NCBI GenBank assembly: GCA_902799765.1
Contig: CADCBZ010000035.1
Location: 1-37,248, forward strand
DNA from: an uncultured Prevotellaceae bacterium
Lineage (GTDB): Bacteria; Bacteroidota; Bacteroidia; Bacteroidales; Bacteroidaceae
Length of the DNA stretch: 37,248 nucleotides
Reading direction: 5' to 3'
Shown: positions 23,845 to 32,657 of the stretch, in pieces
Numbering within the stretch: position 1 is the stretch's first letter
Layout of the letters: each line of letters starts with the position of its first letter
The notes under the pieces: model-generated
Told to the model about the DNA's origin: nothing
What the model saw: the letters and a program-made list of their open reading frames with translations, nothing else
The model's database searches: none
Translations under genes and position numbers: made by a program

Positions 23845-25281
23845 ATGGCAAATCTGAAATCATTAGCAAAAGATACAGCCATCTACGGCCTCTCAAGCAT
23901 CGTAGGCAGATTCTTGAATTATCTGCTTGTGCCACTTTATACGCATTACATGCCCAAGGACTCAGGCGACTATGGTGTGAGTACAAACATCTATGCCTAT
24001 ACAGCACTCATCCTCGTGTTGTTGACATTCGGCATGGAGACTACCCTTTTCCGATTTGCCAACGATGGTAAGTATAAGCCTGACACCGTATTATCCACAG
24101 CGATGGCTACCGTTGGCTCGCTCACAGCAGTCTTCCTGCTGCTCATCTTCGGTTTCATCGGTCCTATTAGTGGCGCACTTGGTTACACTGAGCATCCAGA
24201 CTATCTGCTGATGATGGCTGTCGTGGTGGCCCTCGATGCCATTCAGGCCATCCCCTTCAGCTATCTGCGTTTCCAGAAACGGGCCATCCGCTTTGCATCG
24301 CTGAAGATGCTGTTTATCGTGCTGAACATCGCCATGAACGTGATCTACTTCGTGGTACTGGGTAAAACCTCTGTATTCTACGTGTTCTTTATCAATCTGC
24401 TCTGCACGAGCCTCATCACCTTCTTCTTCCTGCCAGATATGTTCCGTATCCAATGGAAGTTCGATGGGCAATTGTTGAAGACGATGTTCAGTTATTCGTG
24501 GCCTATTCTGGTGCTGGGCATCGCAGGCATCCTGAATCAGGTGGCTGATAAGATCATCTTCCCACTGGTATATCCTGACGAGGCTCAAGCCAATGTGCAG
24601 TTAGGAATCTACGGCTCATGTGTGAAGATCGCGATGATTATGGCCATGATCACCCAGGCTTTCCGCTATGCCTACGAACCCATCGTGTTTGCCAAGAGCA
24701 AGGATGCTGACAAGACGGAATATTACGCTACTGCCATGAAGTATTTCATCATCTTCACCCTGTTGGCTTTCCTTTGCGTCATGGGTTGGATGCCTGTACT
24801 GAAATACATTATCGGCGCCGACTATCGCGAAGGATTGGGTGTCGTGCCCATTGTGATGATGGCAGAGATCTTTATGGGTATCTATTTCAACCTCTCGTTC
24901 TGGTATAAACTGATTGATAAGACCATCTATGGCGCTTGGTTCTCATTGGTAGGCTGCATCGTGCTTTTTGCCGTGAACATCCTGCTGATTCCCACCTACG
25001 GTTACTGGGCTTGTGCTTGGGGAGGCTTTGCAGGCTATGGCACAGCGATGGTACTGAGCTATATCATAGGTCAGAAGAAGAATCCCATCCCCTACCCGTT
25101 GAAGAGCATCACTCTTTACTTCATTACTGCGATGGTAGCTTTCGCTTTGATGATATGGGGAGAAAACTATCTGACCTCATGGGGCTCATTCCTCTTCAGC
25201 AATCTGATGATCTTAGGCTTTGTGGCCCTCATCATCAGATACGACCTCCCACTTGCCAGATTTAAATCAAAAAAGTGCTAG
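23845..25281 (+). CDS. polysaccharide biosynthesis flippase (Wzx/MATE-like)
   Basis: A 478-residue integral membrane protein with about 12-14 hydrophobic segments. It begins SLAKDTAIYGLSSIVGRFLNYLLVPLYT, the standard opening of oligosaccharide flippases in the MOP superfamily. Later features are the charged loops DKIIFPLVYPDEAQ and YEPIVFAKSKDADK, and paired helices to the end. It would move lipid-linked glycans across the inner membrane. There are no glycosyltransferases nearby, so it is not in a classical surface-polysaccharide locus. Located three bases after the SpmAB-like gene. Its last codons overlap the first unit of a 22-bp repeat array. Confidence 0.92.
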   Translation: MANLKSLAKDTAIYGLSSIVGRFLNYLLVPLYTHYMPKDSGDYGVSTNIYAYTALILVLLTFGMETTLFRFANDGKYKPDTVLSTAMATVGSLTAVFLLLIFGFIGPISGALGYTEHPDYLLMMAVVVALDAIQAIPFSYLRFQKRAIRFASLKMLFIVLNIAMNVIYFVVLGKTSVFYVFFINLLCTSLITFFFLPDMFRIQWKFDGQLLKTMFSYSWPILVLGIAGILNQVADKIIFPLVYPDEAQANVQLGIYGSCVKIAMIMAMITQAFRYAYEPIVFAKSKDADKTEYYATAMKYFIIFTLLAFLCVMGWMPVLKYIIGADYREGLGVVPIVMMAEIFMGIYFNLSFWYKLIDKTIYGAWFSLVGCIVLFAVNILLIPTYGYWACAWGGFAGYGTAMVLSYIIGQKKNPIPYPLKSITLYFITAMVAFALMIWGENYLTSWGSFLFSNLMILGFVALIIRYDLPLARFKSKKC

Positions 25282-25317
25282 ATTTAAATGTAACAATTGC
25301 TAGCATTAAATGTAGCA
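25254..25317. repeat. three tandem 22-bp-period repeats
   Basis: Imperfect units start at 25254 (TGCCAGATTTAAATCAAAAA), 25276 (TGCTAGATTTAAATGTAACA) and 25298 (TGCTAGCATTAAATGTAGCA). The period is exactly 22 bases, two helical turns. The array runs from the end of the flippase gene almost to the S46 peptidase start (25339). It could bind a regulator in phase. Confidence 0.65.
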
Positions 25318-25338
25318 AAAAATAGAATTAATAGAAAT

Positions 25339-27456
25339 ATGAGAAAATTACTTGTCTTACTTTTCGCTTTTCACTTCTCTCTTCTCACTTCTATGGCCGA
25401 TGAGGGAATGTGGACATTGTACAACCTGCCTAATGCCGTCTATGAGACGATGAAGCAGGAGAATTATGAGTTGCCTTATGGGGCCTTGTATCAGGGTGAG
25501 GACGCTGTGAAGAACTGCGTGGTGAACTTTGGCGGCTTCTGCTCTGGTGTAGTCGTATCGCCTGATGGACTCGTGTTTACCAACCACCACTGTGGTTTCG
25601 AGGCCATCCGCTCCCATTCCACCGTTGAGCACGACTATATGCTGAACGGCTTCGTATCCAACTCCTACGAAGAGGAATTGCCCAACGAAGGACTCTTCGT
25701 GAGCTTTATGATTGAGCAGAAAGACGTGACGGCTTATCTGGACTCTCTTGGATTGAATACGCTCATCGAAGCAAAACGTGCCCAGTTTGTCGATTCCATC
25801 GAGAATGTGATGCAGAAAGACATCCGTCAGCAGGATTCAACTCTCCGTGTGGAAATCAAGCCCTACTATGAAGGTAATGCCTATTATCTGACCACTTATC
25901 GTGACTATAACGATGTACGTCTCGTATTCGCCTTGCCCAAATCGATGGGAAAGTATGGTGGTGAGACAGACAACTGGATGTGGCCTCGCCAGACCTGTGA
26001 CTTCAGTGTGTTCCGTATCTATGTGGATCCCAAGACTGGCGGTCCAGCTGAGTATTCAAAGGACAATGTACCGATGAAAGCGAAGAAATGGGCACCCGTA
26101 TCGCTACAGGGCTATGTACCAGGCTCGTTCTCAATGACCATTGGTTTCCCAGGTAGCACCAGCCGTTATCTCTCCAGCTATGGTATCAAAGAGCGCCGCG
26201 ATGCTGAGAATACACCTCGTTATCAGACCCGTGAGATCAAACAGGACATCATGCTGCGCCACATGCGAGCTGACGAAGCTGTGCGCATCAAGTACGACTC
26301 GAAGTATGCCTCTAGCTCCAACTATTGGAAAAACTCCATCGGCATGAACAAATGTATCGATTCCATCGGACTGATCCAGCAGAAAGCTGCCTATGAACAG
26401 AAGATCCGTCAGTGGGTCGATTCTACTGGTTATCTGAAAGACAAGCTCGACTTTGATCTGCTGCAGCGCCTTTATGAGAAGCGCTTCAATGCCGTTCGTG
26501 CTGAGACCTACTTTTACGAAACCTTCTCTGGTCGTATCAGCGAGTTGACACGCAGAGCCCTCCGTTCGCAAAATGGTGCTATTATCAAAGGCAAGGACGG
26601 TAAACCTAAGGGCTATTACATCGAGTTCGAGGACAACAGCGACGAATGGGACTATGACACTGATCGTGAGATCCTCGCTGCCTTGCTGAAGAACTATCGC
26701 GAAAAGGTGGAGATCAAATACCAGCCTGACTTCTACAACGTGATAGACCACGACTTCAAGGGCGACTATGAGAAGTTTGTGGAATATCTCTACAAGAAGT
26801 CGATGCTGATGAAGAACAACAAGAAGATCTACATCAACAAAAAGAGCTTCAAGAAAGATCCTGCTGTGGTTTATGGTGAGAGTGTCCGCTCAGTACTATT
26901 TGATATCCTTGATGCCATTGACAACGATACCATCGATATTCAGGAGCGTTATCTCTGTGCAGCCAAACTGCGTATGGAGGAAGATATGCCTAACTACAGC
27001 GATGCCAACTTCACCATGCGTCTCAGTTATGGTCAGGTGGGTGAGTATTTGCTCGCAGGTAAGCCCTCAGGCTATTACACCACTGCTGAGAGCATCGTAG
27101 AGAAGATGAAACAAGGTGAGGCTGGCACCATCGACTATGAGGCTGAGCCCATCATGAAGGAACTGCTCTCAGTAAAGGACTTTGGCAAATATACTGATAA
27201 GACCACAGGAAAGATGCATCTCTGCTTCCTCTCAAACAACGATATCACTGGTGGTAACTCTGGTTCGCCGATGTTCAATGGTAAGGGAGAACTCATTGGT
27301 TTGGCCTTTGATGGTAACTGGGATTCACTCTCTTCAGACATCTTCTTCGATCGCCAACTGGCCCGTTGTATTGGTGTGGATATCCGCTACGTGCTCTACA
27401 TGATGGAGAGCTGGGGCAAAGCAGACCGCTTGCTGAAGGAAATCAATGCCAAGTAA
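25339..27456 (+). CDS. S46 family dipeptidyl peptidase, DPP7-like
   Basis: A 705-residue secreted serine peptidase that removes dipeptides from peptide N-termini, feeding amino-acid uptake in asaccharolytic and mixed feeders. It has a signal peptide (about 1-20), the chymotrypsin-like core with catalytic His in TNHHCG (about residue 84), and the nucleophile Ser641 in GGNSGSP. Specificity in S46 depends on a residue after the Ser. DPP7 has Gly and DPP11 has Arg. Here AFDGNW has Gly659, pointing to DPP7-type hydrophobic P1 preference. Start chosen at ATG 25339; an earlier in-frame ATG at 25297 lies in the repeat array. Its signal-peptide codons coincide with a CACTTCTC-type genomic repeat. Confidence 0.92.
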   Translation: MRKLLVLLFAFHFSLLTSMADEGMWTLYNLPNAVYETMKQENYELPYGALYQGEDAVKNCVVNFGGFCSGVVVSPDGLVFTNHHCGFEAIRSHSTVEHDYMLNGFVSNSYEEELPNEGLFVSFMIEQKDVTAYLDSLGLNTLIEAKRAQFVDSIENVMQKDIRQQDSTLRVEIKPYYEGNAYYLTTYRDYNDVRLVFALPKSMGKYGGETDNWMWPRQTCDFSVFRIYVDPKTGGPAEYSKDNVPMKAKKWAPVSLQGYVPGSFSMTIGFPGSTSRYLSSYGIKERRDAENTPRYQTREIKQDIMLRHMRADEAVRIKYDSKYASSSNYWKNSIGMNKCIDSIGLIQQKAAYEQKIRQWVDSTGYLKDKLDFDLLQRLYEKRFNAVRAETYFYETFSGRISELTRRALRSQNGAIIKGKDGKPKGYYIEFEDNSDEWDYDTDREILAALLKNYREKVEIKYQPDFYNVIDHDFKGDYEKFVEYLYKKSMLMKNNKKIYINKKSFKKDPAVVYGESVRSVLFDILDAIDNDTIDIQERYLCAAKLRMEEDMPNYSDANFTMRLSYGQVGEYLLAGKPSGYYTTAESIVEKMKQGEAGTIDYEAEPIMKELLSVKDFGKYTDKTTGKMHLCFLSNNDITGGNSGSPMFNGKGELIGLAFDGNWDSLSSDIFFDRQLARCIGVDIRYVLYMMESWGKADRLLKEINAK
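25360..25392. repeat. CTTTTCACTTCTC repeat tract inside the S46 signal peptide
   Basis: The codons for FAFHFSLLTSM read as units of ACTTTTCGCTTTTCACTTCT and similar, the same low-complexity family as at 5728-5757 and 6985-7017. A genomic repeat appears to have been accepted as part of the signal-peptide hydrophobic core. Confidence 0.5.
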
Positions 27457-27465
27457 ATCATAGCA

Positions 27466-30048
27466 ATGAAAAGAATCTGCTTATTTCTACTATCATTTAT
27501 CTGCCTTTTCAGTCAAGCAGAGGCACAAATCGACCTCAGTGGCACCTGGCAGTTCGCTTTAGACCGCAAAGGCAACATTAAGCCTGATGCGATCCTCACA
27601 GAGACGATTCAGCTGCCAGGCACTACGGATACGAACAAAAAAGGCGATTTCACCGCTAAAAGCGAAGAGACCACCCATCTTACGCGCCCTTGGTCGTATA
27701 AAGGCAGAGCGTGGTATCAGCGTGAAGTGGAGATTCCTACGAGTTGGAAAGGTAAACCCGTCTATCTATTCTTAGAGCGCACAAAACCTTCAGAGGTCTA
27801 TATCGATGGCAAATTGGTTGGTTCATCGAACGACATCTCTACCCCTCAGGTGTTCAACCTCACGAAAGCATTGAAGCCAGGTAAGCACCAGCTGAGTATT
27901 ATGGTGGATAATGGCAGCGGCGTACCAGAACAGATCTATGCCAACAGTCATGCCTATACAGAGGACACCCAGACCAATTGGAACGGAATCATCGGTAAAA
28001 TCGAACTTTCTACTGAACTTCCTACAGCAGAGACTTCCCAAAAGATACATCCTAACTTCAAGGACTTCCACATCGAGGGACAGCATTTCTTTGCCAATGG
28101 ACATCAGATCTTCCTGCGTGGCAGACATGATGCCTGTGTATGGCCTCTGACAGGCCATGTGGCGATGGATCTCGAGGCTTGGAGAGAGTACTTCGACACC
28201 TGTGAGGCCTATGGTCTGAACCATGTGCGCTTTCACTCCTGGTGTCCGCCAGAGGCTGCTTTCGCTGCTGCTGATGAGTGTGGCATCATCCTTCAACCAG
28301 AACTACCCTTCTGGGGTGATTTCAACGATAAGGACACGGTGCTGATGAAGTTCCTGCATAAAGAGGGAGAGAACATTCTGCGCACCTATGGTCACCATCC
28401 CTCCTTCCGGATGTTTGCCTTGGGTAATGAACTCTGGGGTAATATCGATAAAATGGCTGAATTCATCGCCGATTTCCGTCTGATTGCACCAGATAAGCTC
28501 TATACTTTTGGCTCCAACTACTACCTGGGGTATCAAGGTGTGAAGCCAGGTATGGATTACTTCACGACATGTCGTGTAGGTGGGGAAGGCTGGGGCAACT
28601 ACAACACCCACACCCGTGGCTCCTTCTCCTTTGCCGATGCTGCCGATGGTGGTATGATCAACCACTTTTACCCCAACACGATGATGAATTTCGAAGAAGG
28701 TTGTAAGCTGGCCTTCCCTGAGGGAAGTGCCTGGACAAAAACCGTACCTGTGATCTCACACGAGACGGCACAGTTTCAGACCTACCCAGATTTCGATGAA
28801 ATCAAGAAATATACGGGCGTACTCTATCCTTATAATTTGGAGGTGTTCCGTTCGCGATTAGAAAAGGCTGGCATGTTAGATCAGGCGAAGGACTTCCACA
28901 GAGCCAGTGGTGCCTGGTCATTACAGCTCTACAAACAGGATATCGAGATGGATCTGCGTACAAAGAACATGGCAGGTTTCCAACTACTTGACTTACAGGA
29001 CTATCCAGGCCAGGGTTCCGCTTATGTAGGCATCCTCGATGCCTTTATGGAACCAAAGGGCCTCTGTACGGAAAGGGAATGGCGTCAGTGGTGTGCACCT
29101 GTCGTTCCTTTGCTGGTAGCAGACCGTTTCTGTTTCACCAACAATGAGGGTATCCACGCCTGGATCCAAGTGGCGAACTACAGTGGCGAATCCCTTATCG
29201 GCAAGACCCTGCACTGGGAACTCACTGCGACAGGTTCTGTGGCCTCTGGGGAGTTCAAGTTACCTTCTACTGAGGGACTCTTCACAGCTGGAGAGCTTAA
29301 CATTGACCTCTCTGCTTTCGATAAGCCCACCAAGTTACAACTCTGTCTTTCGATTGAGGATACAGAATACTATGGTGTACCCTATCACAACACCTACGAT
29401 CTCTGGGTTTATCCCGCTTGGAGCGACCTAAGCAAACTCGAGAGTATGGTGACGGTGACAAACCAACTCGATGAACTGGCAATCAGCCAACTGGAAAAAG
29501 GCAAGAGCGTTCTGTTGATGCCTGAGGCAAACGACCTCTGTGTGGGCGGACTCTTCCAGACTGACTACTGGAACTTCCGCATGTTCAAGACCATCTCTGA
29601 GGGCAATAAGAAGCCTGTTTCACCAGGCACGCTGGGCATTCTGACTGATCCCAACCATCCGATATTCCGCAGTTTCCCCACAGAGGAGCATACCAACTGG
29701 CAATGGTTCCCTGTCATCAAGGCCAGTCATCCGATGATGCTCGACAATACAGGTAAGGACTATCGGCCCATCGTACAAGTGATTGACAACATCGAGCGCA
29801 ATCACAAACTTGGACTGATTTTCGAGTTTGCCATTGGAAAAGGTAAATTGCTCGTCTCGATGGCAGACCTTGAGAGTGCAACCTCCTATCCTGAAGGACA
29901 CGCCTTCTATCGCAGCGTACTGGAATACATGGTCTCCAGCGACTTTGCCCCCAAGACCCACATTACCCTTGAGGACTTCCAGAAACTCATGACTACACCT
30001 GTCGTTGAAGGCAAGATTGGTGAGCTTAACAACATCTCACCTTATTAA
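27466..30048 (+). CDS. secreted glycoside hydrolase family 2-like enzyme
   Basis: An 860-residue protein with a signal peptide (1-20, ending AEA). The GH2 plan is clear. The sugar-binding jelly-roll domain (about 22-185) contains LSGTWQF, WYQREVEIP and VYIDGKLVGSS. The TIM barrel (about 200-500) contains FLRGRHDACVWP and the acid/base Glu322 in ALGNELWG. The nucleophile is probably Glu433 in VISHETAQF. A C-terminal beta region follows. Family members cleave beta-galactosides, -mannosides or -glucuronides; this subgroup is one of the large divergent Bacteroidota ones and I cannot name its substrate. It starts nine bases after the S46 peptidase gene and ends at a strong terminator. Confidence 0.88.
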   Translation: MKRICLFLLSFICLFSQAEAQIDLSGTWQFALDRKGNIKPDAILTETIQLPGTTDTNKKGDFTAKSEETTHLTRPWSYKGRAWYQREVEIPTSWKGKPVYLFLERTKPSEVYIDGKLVGSSNDISTPQVFNLTKALKPGKHQLSIMVDNGSGVPEQIYANSHAYTEDTQTNWNGIIGKIELSTELPTAETSQKIHPNFKDFHIEGQHFFANGHQIFLRGRHDACVWPLTGHVAMDLEAWREYFDTCEAYGLNHVRFHSWCPPEAAFAAADECGIILQPELPFWGDFNDKDTVLMKFLHKEGENILRTYGHHPSFRMFALGNELWGNIDKMAEFIADFRLIAPDKLYTFGSNYYLGYQGVKPGMDYFTTCRVGGEGWGNYNTHTRGSFSFADAADGGMINHFYPNTMMNFEEGCKLAFPEGSAWTKTVPVISHETAQFQTYPDFDEIKKYTGVLYPYNLEVFRSRLEKAGMLDQAKDFHRASGAWSLQLYKQDIEMDLRTKNMAGFQLLDLQDYPGQGSAYVGILDAFMEPKGLCTEREWRQWCAPVVPLLVADRFCFTNNEGIHAWIQVANYSGESLIGKTLHWELTATGSVASGEFKLPSTEGLFTAGELNIDLSAFDKPTKLQLCLSIEDTEYYGVPYHNTYDLWVYPAWSDLSKLESMVTVTNQLDELAISQLEKGKSVLLMPEANDLCVGGLFQTDYWNFRMFKTISEGNKKPVSPGTLGILTDPNHPIFRSFPTEEHTNWQWFPVIKASHPMMLDNTGKDYRPIVQVIDNIERNHKLGLIFEFAIGKGKLLVSMADLESATSYPEGHAFYRSVLEYMVSSDFAPKTHITLEDFQKLMTTPVVEGKIGELNNISPY

Positions 30049-30054
30049 TCATCA

Positions 30055-30082
30055 AAAAAGCCCCGTTTCATCGGGGCTTTTT
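30055..30082. terminator. bidirectional terminator between GH2 and helicase genes
   Basis: GCCCCG (30060-30065) and CGGGGC (30072-30077) form a stem flanked by A5 on the left and T5 on the right, so it works in both directions for the convergent genes. Confidence 0.9.
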
Positions 30083-30084
30083 CA

Positions 30085-31869
30085 TTATTTCTTTTTCTTG
30101 CGAGGCTTGCGCATCGCCCAGCCTTCTTCAGAGAAATCGGGTTCAGGCCCTTTCAGGTCACGAGGCGACTTGCCCATCAGACTACGCCAGTCGTCTTTCT
30201 TCTGACGCTTGGGCTTCTGAGACTTTCCTGGTTTGCCAGGCTTGCCACCCTCATCAGCATCATTGCATCGAACAGTGCGGCCCTTATAACGGATACCTGA
30301 CAACTGAATCATCACCTTCTTAGCATCTTTCTCAGGCACCTCGAAATACGAGATGGTGTCAAGCAGGTCGATATGACCTACTTCCTGACGTCCGCCTACA
30401 AAACGGTTCAGCGTCTGCATCAGTTCACCAGGATAGAAACCGTCGCGCCTGCCAAGGTTGATAAAGAGACGCTTATAGCCTTTCGCAGCCTTATTCTGAA
30501 GTTTCTGTTTGTCGCTCTGAGGCTTCTTTTCCTTTGTCATGACCACCTTTTCGAGTTCTGGTGCGTCAGCATAGTAAGCCAAAAACTTGCCAAACTCCAG
30601 TGAGACAATCTTTTTGATCAGATCATCCTTGTCGATATACTCGAAGTAACGGTTAATATCCTGCATAAAGGGCGCAATCTCCTCATCATCCACATCCGTC
30701 TTCACAATCTGGTCCATCACCTTGTAGAGCTGTTTCTTACAGATCTCTTCTGCTGATGGAATCTCTTCCTGAACGAACTGCTTGCCAATCTCCTTTTCGA
30801 TATTACGAATCTTAAACTTCTCGCGACTATGAACGATAGAGATAGACGTACCCTTCTTGCCAGCGCGTCCTGTACGACCAGAACGGTGCGTATAATTCTC
30901 GATATCATCGGGTAATCCGAAGTTGATGACATGTGTGAGGTCATCCACATCCAGACCACGCGCTGCCACATCAGTTGCAACGAGTAACTGCGTGAGATGC
31001 TGACGGAACTTCTGCATTGTCAGGTCGCGTTGTTGTTGGGATAAGTCGCCATGCAGCGACTCTGCATTATACCCATCCTTAATCAGTTTGTCGGCTATCT
31101 CCTGTGTCTCAACCTTCGTACGACAGAAGATGATGGCGAAGATACGGGGGTAGTAATCCACGATACGCTTCAAGGCTAAGTATTTATCCTTGGCATTCAC
31201 CATATAATAGATATGGTTCACGTTCTCAGCACCCTCATTACGGCTACCCACAACAATCTCCTTGTAATCATGCAGATAGGTCTTGGCCACACGCTCCACC
31301 TCCTTACTCATCGTGGCAGAGAACATCAGGGTGCTATGTTCAGCAGGCAGCGACTCGAAGATCTCGTTGATGCTGTCAGAGAAGCCCATATTCAGCATTT
31401 CATCGGCCTCATCCAGCACAATGTTGCTCACCAGATCGAGATGCACCTTCCCACGATGCATCAAGTCGATCAAGCGTCCAGGTGTAGCCACGATGATCTG
31501 CACACCTTTCTTCAAGGCACGCATCTGGGGCTCAATGGCAGCACCACCATAGACGGCTTCCACATGAACGCCATCGATATACTTGGCAAAATCGCGGATG
31601 TCATCGGCTATCTGCAGACACAACTCGCGTGTGGGCGAGAGTACTAGTGCCTGAGTATCCCTGAAAGAATTGTCAATCCTCTGCAGAAGTGGGATACCAA
31701 AGGCTGCCGTCTTACCAGTACCCGTCTGGGCCAAGGCAATCACATCCGTCCGATTCCCTAATAAATAAGGTATCACCTCCTCTTGCACAGGCATGGGCTG
31801 CACAAATCCTAACTCCTCAATGGCTACGCGAATCTCCTCGCAAACGCCTAATTCTTCAAATGTCTTCAT
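30085..31869 (-). CDS. deaD: DEAD-box ATP-dependent RNA helicase with DbpA-type C-terminal domain
   Basis: A 594-residue RNA helicase. It has the Q motif (TFEELGVCEEIRVAI through MPVQEEVIPYLL), motif I AQTGTGKT, Ia PTRELCLQ, II DEADEM, III SAT, IV IIFCRTK, V VATDVAARGLDV and VI HRSGRTGRAGKKG. The C-terminal part has the DbpA/CsdA-type RNA-binding domain (about 470-545, YKRLFINLGRRDGFYPGELM). A lysine- and arginine-rich tail ends RKPRKKKK. Likely role in ribosome assembly or cold-shock RNA remodelling. Start ATG 31869 (MKTFEELGV) follows the promoter at 31891-31898. The longer in-frame start at 31944 lies upstream of that promoter. Confidence 0.95.
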   Translation of the reverse strand: MKTFEELGVCEEIRVAIEELGFVQPMPVQEEVIPYLLGNRTDVIALAQTGTGKTAAFGIPLLQRIDNSFRDTQALVLSPTRELCLQIADDIRDFAKYIDGVHVEAVYGGAAIEPQMRALKKGVQIIVATPGRLIDLMHRGKVHLDLVSNIVLDEADEMLNMGFSDSINEIFESLPAEHSTLMFSATMSKEVERVAKTYLHDYKEIVVGSRNEGAENVNHIYYMVNAKDKYLALKRIVDYYPRIFAIIFCRTKVETQEIADKLIKDGYNAESLHGDLSQQQRDLTMQKFRQHLTQLLVATDVAARGLDVDDLTHVINFGLPDDIENYTHRSGRTGRAGKKGTSISIVHSREKFKIRNIEKEIGKQFVQEEIPSAEEICKKQLYKVMDQIVKTDVDDEEIAPFMQDINRYFEYIDKDDLIKKIVSLEFGKFLAYYADAPELEKVVMTKEKKPQSDKQKLQNKAAKGYKRLFINLGRRDGFYPGELMQTLNRFVGGRQEVGHIDLLDTISYFEVPEKDAKKVMIQLSGIRYKGRTVRCNDADEGGKPGKPGKSQKPKRQKKDDWRSLMGKSPRDLKGPEPDFSEEGWAMRKPRKKKK

Positions 31870-31890
31870 CAGATTTCTTCTATTTCGCTG

Positions 31891-31898
31891 CAAAGATA
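31891..31898 (-). promoter_or_regulatory. helicase gene promoter -7 box
   Basis: TATCTTTG on the minus strand, followed by CAGCG, lies 21 bases before the ATG. A TTTG lies 22 bases upstream (31924-31921). Confidence 0.6.
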
Positions 31899-31978
31899 CA
31901 AAAAAATACGCAATTACCCTCAAATAATTCGCGCGCGATGACATTTTATCGAAAAACTAAAAAATAATCGTTCAAAAG

Positions 31979-32010
31979 TTTGGAAATTAGTACCAAATTT
32001 AGTACCTTTG
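31979..32010 (+). promoter_or_regulatory. hicAB promoter with overlapping direct repeats
   Basis: TTTG (31979-31982), exactly 20 bases, then TACCTTTG (32003-32010), a perfect consensus. TTAGTACC occurs at 31987-31994 and 31999-32006, 12 bases apart, the second covering the -7 box. This suits an operator for the ribbon-helix-helix antitoxin. Confidence 0.65.
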
Positions 32011-32027
32011 CCGTCAAATACAAAGGA

Positions 32028-32288
32028 ATGGGAACAAAAGAAAAATTGGTTGAACGTTTTAAGAAGAAGCCCAAGGACTTTACATACGAAGAAACTATTG
32101 CGCTTTTGGCGCACTTCGGATATGAGGTTTATAATAAAGGGGCAACTTCTGGCTCTCGTGTTAGATTCAAGAATGAATCTTTGGGTGTCTACATTGATAT
32201 TCATCGTCCCCATCCAGGCAGTATCATGAAAGAATGGATGATCAAGGCCATTTATCAGCACCTGAAGGAGTATGGGCACATTAAATAA
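32028..32288 (+). CDS. hicA: HicA-family toxin
   Basis: An 86-residue protein with the HicA double-stranded-RNA-binding-like fold. TYEETIALLAHFGYEV is followed by the basic strand GSRVRFKN and the motif IDIHRPHPGS, which contains the conserved catalytic His of these mRNA interferases. The C-terminal helix is WMIKAIYQHLKEYG. Free HicA cleaves mRNA and stops growth. Start ATG 32028 follows the promoter by 17 bases. The in-frame extension to 31980 would begin inside the -33 box. Toxin first, antitoxin second, eight bases apart, is the usual hicAB order. Confidence 0.92.
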   Translation: MGTKEKLVERFKKKPKDFTYEETIALLAHFGYEVYNKGATSGSRVRFKNESLGVYIDIHRPHPGSIMKEWMIKAIYQHLKEYGHIK

Positions 32289-32296
32289 TTAGAGAT

Positions 32297-32644
32297 ATGG
32301 ATTTTTTGGAGTACAAAGGTTATAAGGGTAGTGTAGAATATAGCAAAAATGACAACTGCCTGTTTGGAAAGGTTCAGGGAATGAGCAAAGCGTTGATTCT
32401 CTACGAAGGCAATACACTTGAAGAGTTGCGTAAGGATTTTGAAGATGGTGTTGACAGCTATCTTGAAACATGTAAAGCTGATGGAATAGAGCCGGCAAAG
32501 CCATATAGTGGGAGATTGAATCTGCGTATGTCATCAGAGCTTCATTCTCGTGTGGCAGCTTTTGTGGCCGCTACGGGTACCACTATCAACGACTTCATCA
32601 ACAAAGCCATCAAGAATGAATTAAAGCATGCTTCATTGTTATAA
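32297..32644 (+). CDS. hicB: HicB-family antitoxin
   Basis: A 115-residue partner of HicA. The N-terminal degenerate RNase-H-like domain (about 1-65) contains YKGSVEYSKNDNCLFGKVQGM and EELRKDFEDGVDSYLETC. The C-terminal ribbon-helix-helix DNA-binding domain (about 75-110) contains SGRLNLRMSSELHSRVAAFVA and TINDFINKAI. It should neutralise HicA and repress the operon, probably at the TTAGTACC repeats over the promoter. It ends 13 bases before the convergent WYL gene. Confidence 0.92.
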   Translation: MDFLEYKGYKGSVEYSKNDNCLFGKVQGMSKALILYEGNTLEELRKDFEDGVDSYLETCKADGIEPAKPYSGRLNLRMSSELHSRVAAFVAATGTTINDFINKAIKNELKHASLL

Positions 32645-32657
32645 TGGAGAGGTTTTT

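Noticed and set aside
24091-24588. 165-codon minus-strand frame inside the flippase gene
   Set aside because: Histidine-, glutamine- and aspartate-rich product typical of the complement of membrane-protein codons; a shadow.
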